From NCBI GenBank assembly GCA_022710185.1, contig JAKLHK010000007.1, positions 41,088 through 105,087 on the forward strand: DNA of 64,000 nucleotides. The letters run 5' to 3'. The position numbers were made by a program, and so were the translations under genes. Positions 63,791 to 64,000 of this stretch are shown one piece after another. This stretch comes from Bacteroidota bacterium (GTDB lineage Bacteria > Bacteroidota > Bacteroidia > Bacteroidales > JAGNHN01). The number at the start of each line of letters is the position of its first letter. Within the stretch, counting starts at the first letter, position 1. Below the pieces are notes generated by a model. That model did no database searches. It saw nothing but the letters and a program-made list of their open reading frames with translations, and was not told the origin of the DNA.

Positions 63791-63907
63791 TTATCTGATA
63801 AATGTTGCAGATTCTGTTTGACCATCAATGTACAACATTTGAACAAAGTATTTACCCTTTGCCAAACTTTGGGTGTATGTCTTCAAAGAATTCGGACACG
63901 GACAGGG
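63791..63907 (-). pseudogene. Truncated T9SS sorting-domain remnant
   Basis: The 38 codons before the TAA (complement of 63791-63793) read as the end of a type A sorting domain: SLKTYTQSLAKGKYFVQMLY then IDGQTESATFIR. The frame is blocked upstream by TAG (complement of 63908-63910), so no full gene reaches it in this frame inside the window. It ends immediately before the ATG of the AT-rich T9SS gene. It may be a relic, or the frameshifted end of a gene starting beyond the window edge. Confidence 0.55.
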
Positions 63908-63928
63908 CTAATTTAAGTTATACCCTGG

Positions 63929-63940
63929 CCAATTGCAAGT
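63929..63940 (-). repeat. Right arm of the 12-bp inverted repeat
   Basis: CCAATTGCAAGT, the reverse complement of 62127-62138. AT-rich sequence continues beyond it to the window edge, so it does not mark a clean border. Confidence 0.4.
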
Positions 63941-64000
63941 GATGATTCTGTCGTCTGATTTTCATTGATTTCTTTTTGGTCTCTTGACGTTTGATCAGGA

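Overview
This window is a chromosomal stretch of a Bacteroidota bacterium. The evidence is: three proteins ending in type IX secretion (T9SS) type A sorting domains; at least thirteen promoters with the phylum's TAnnTTTG -7 element; families largely confined to or typical of the phylum (DUF5606, DUF2851, long-form GAPDH, NadR-type kinase beside PnuC); lipid A/KDO genes of a Gram-negative envelope; and menaquinone synthesis by the futalosine route (mqnA). Base composition is GC-rich for the phylum (by eye near 60 percent), except for an AT-rich segment after about 62.1 kb. The genus cannot be named from the sequence. Nearly all of the window is dense core genome. No tRNA, rRNA, CRISPR array, IS transposase, integrase or prophage gene was seen, and no gene-free gap exceeds 300 bases.

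Layout. 0-8.9 kb: 3' part of a ccmF-like cytochrome c assembly gene, then an overlapping plus-strand series (DUF2520 protein, kdsC, UbiA prenyltransferase, maf), a minus-strand beta-propeller protein, then surE, a small membrane protein, lpxB and a SpoIID/LytB protein. 9-18.3 kb: comEC, DUF4230 protein, rny, a predicted 6S RNA, zapA, a coiled-coil protein, DUF2851 protein, AGCS symporter and a ComEA-like helix-hairpin-helix protein. comEC, the DUF2851 gene and the ComEA-like gene share a promoter-like element (CCGTTT-N12/13-ACGTCT) unlike the housekeeping TAnnTTTG box. 18.3-25.3 kb: ftsE, two glycosyltransferases and two large T9SS cargo proteins. 25.4-34.5 kb: murB, DUF2752 and TM2 membrane proteins, pyrD/pyrK, DUF5606 protein, lipid ABC exporter, purB, a lipoprotein and mqnA. 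34.5-42.9 kb, minus strand: yidC, pyrG, a receiver-only response regulator, gap, rpoD-type sigma and a DegP-like protease. 43.1-48.2 kb: a tightly overlapping plus-strand operon (membrane-anchored unknown, dapF, an unlisted 52-residue coiled-coil ORF, mltG, phosphohexomutase, DUF2279 protein). 48.2-57 kb: TPR lipoprotein, ychF, phosphate transporter, split transketolase with a VWA protein gene between its halves, and an ECF sigma / membrane anti-sigma-like / Spy-like trio. 57-64 kb: YkoF-like protein-pnuC-nadR-type kinase operon, glycosyltransferase and flippase, nhaA, then the AT-rich segment with a third T9SS protein and a truncated sorting-domain remnant at the edge.

Functionally the window covers envelope building (lpxB, kdsC, lipid exporter, murB, dapF, mltG, yidC, ftsE, zapA), nucleotide synthesis (pyrD/K, pyrG, purB, surE, maf), central carbon metabolism (gap, transketolase), transcription and RNA control (rpoD, 6S RNA, rny, ECF sigma) and DNA uptake (comEC, ComEA-like). 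The most novel-looking signals are the shared com/DUF2851 promoter element, the 52-residue coupled ORF, the VWA gene inside the transketolase operon and the AT-rich T9SS segment.
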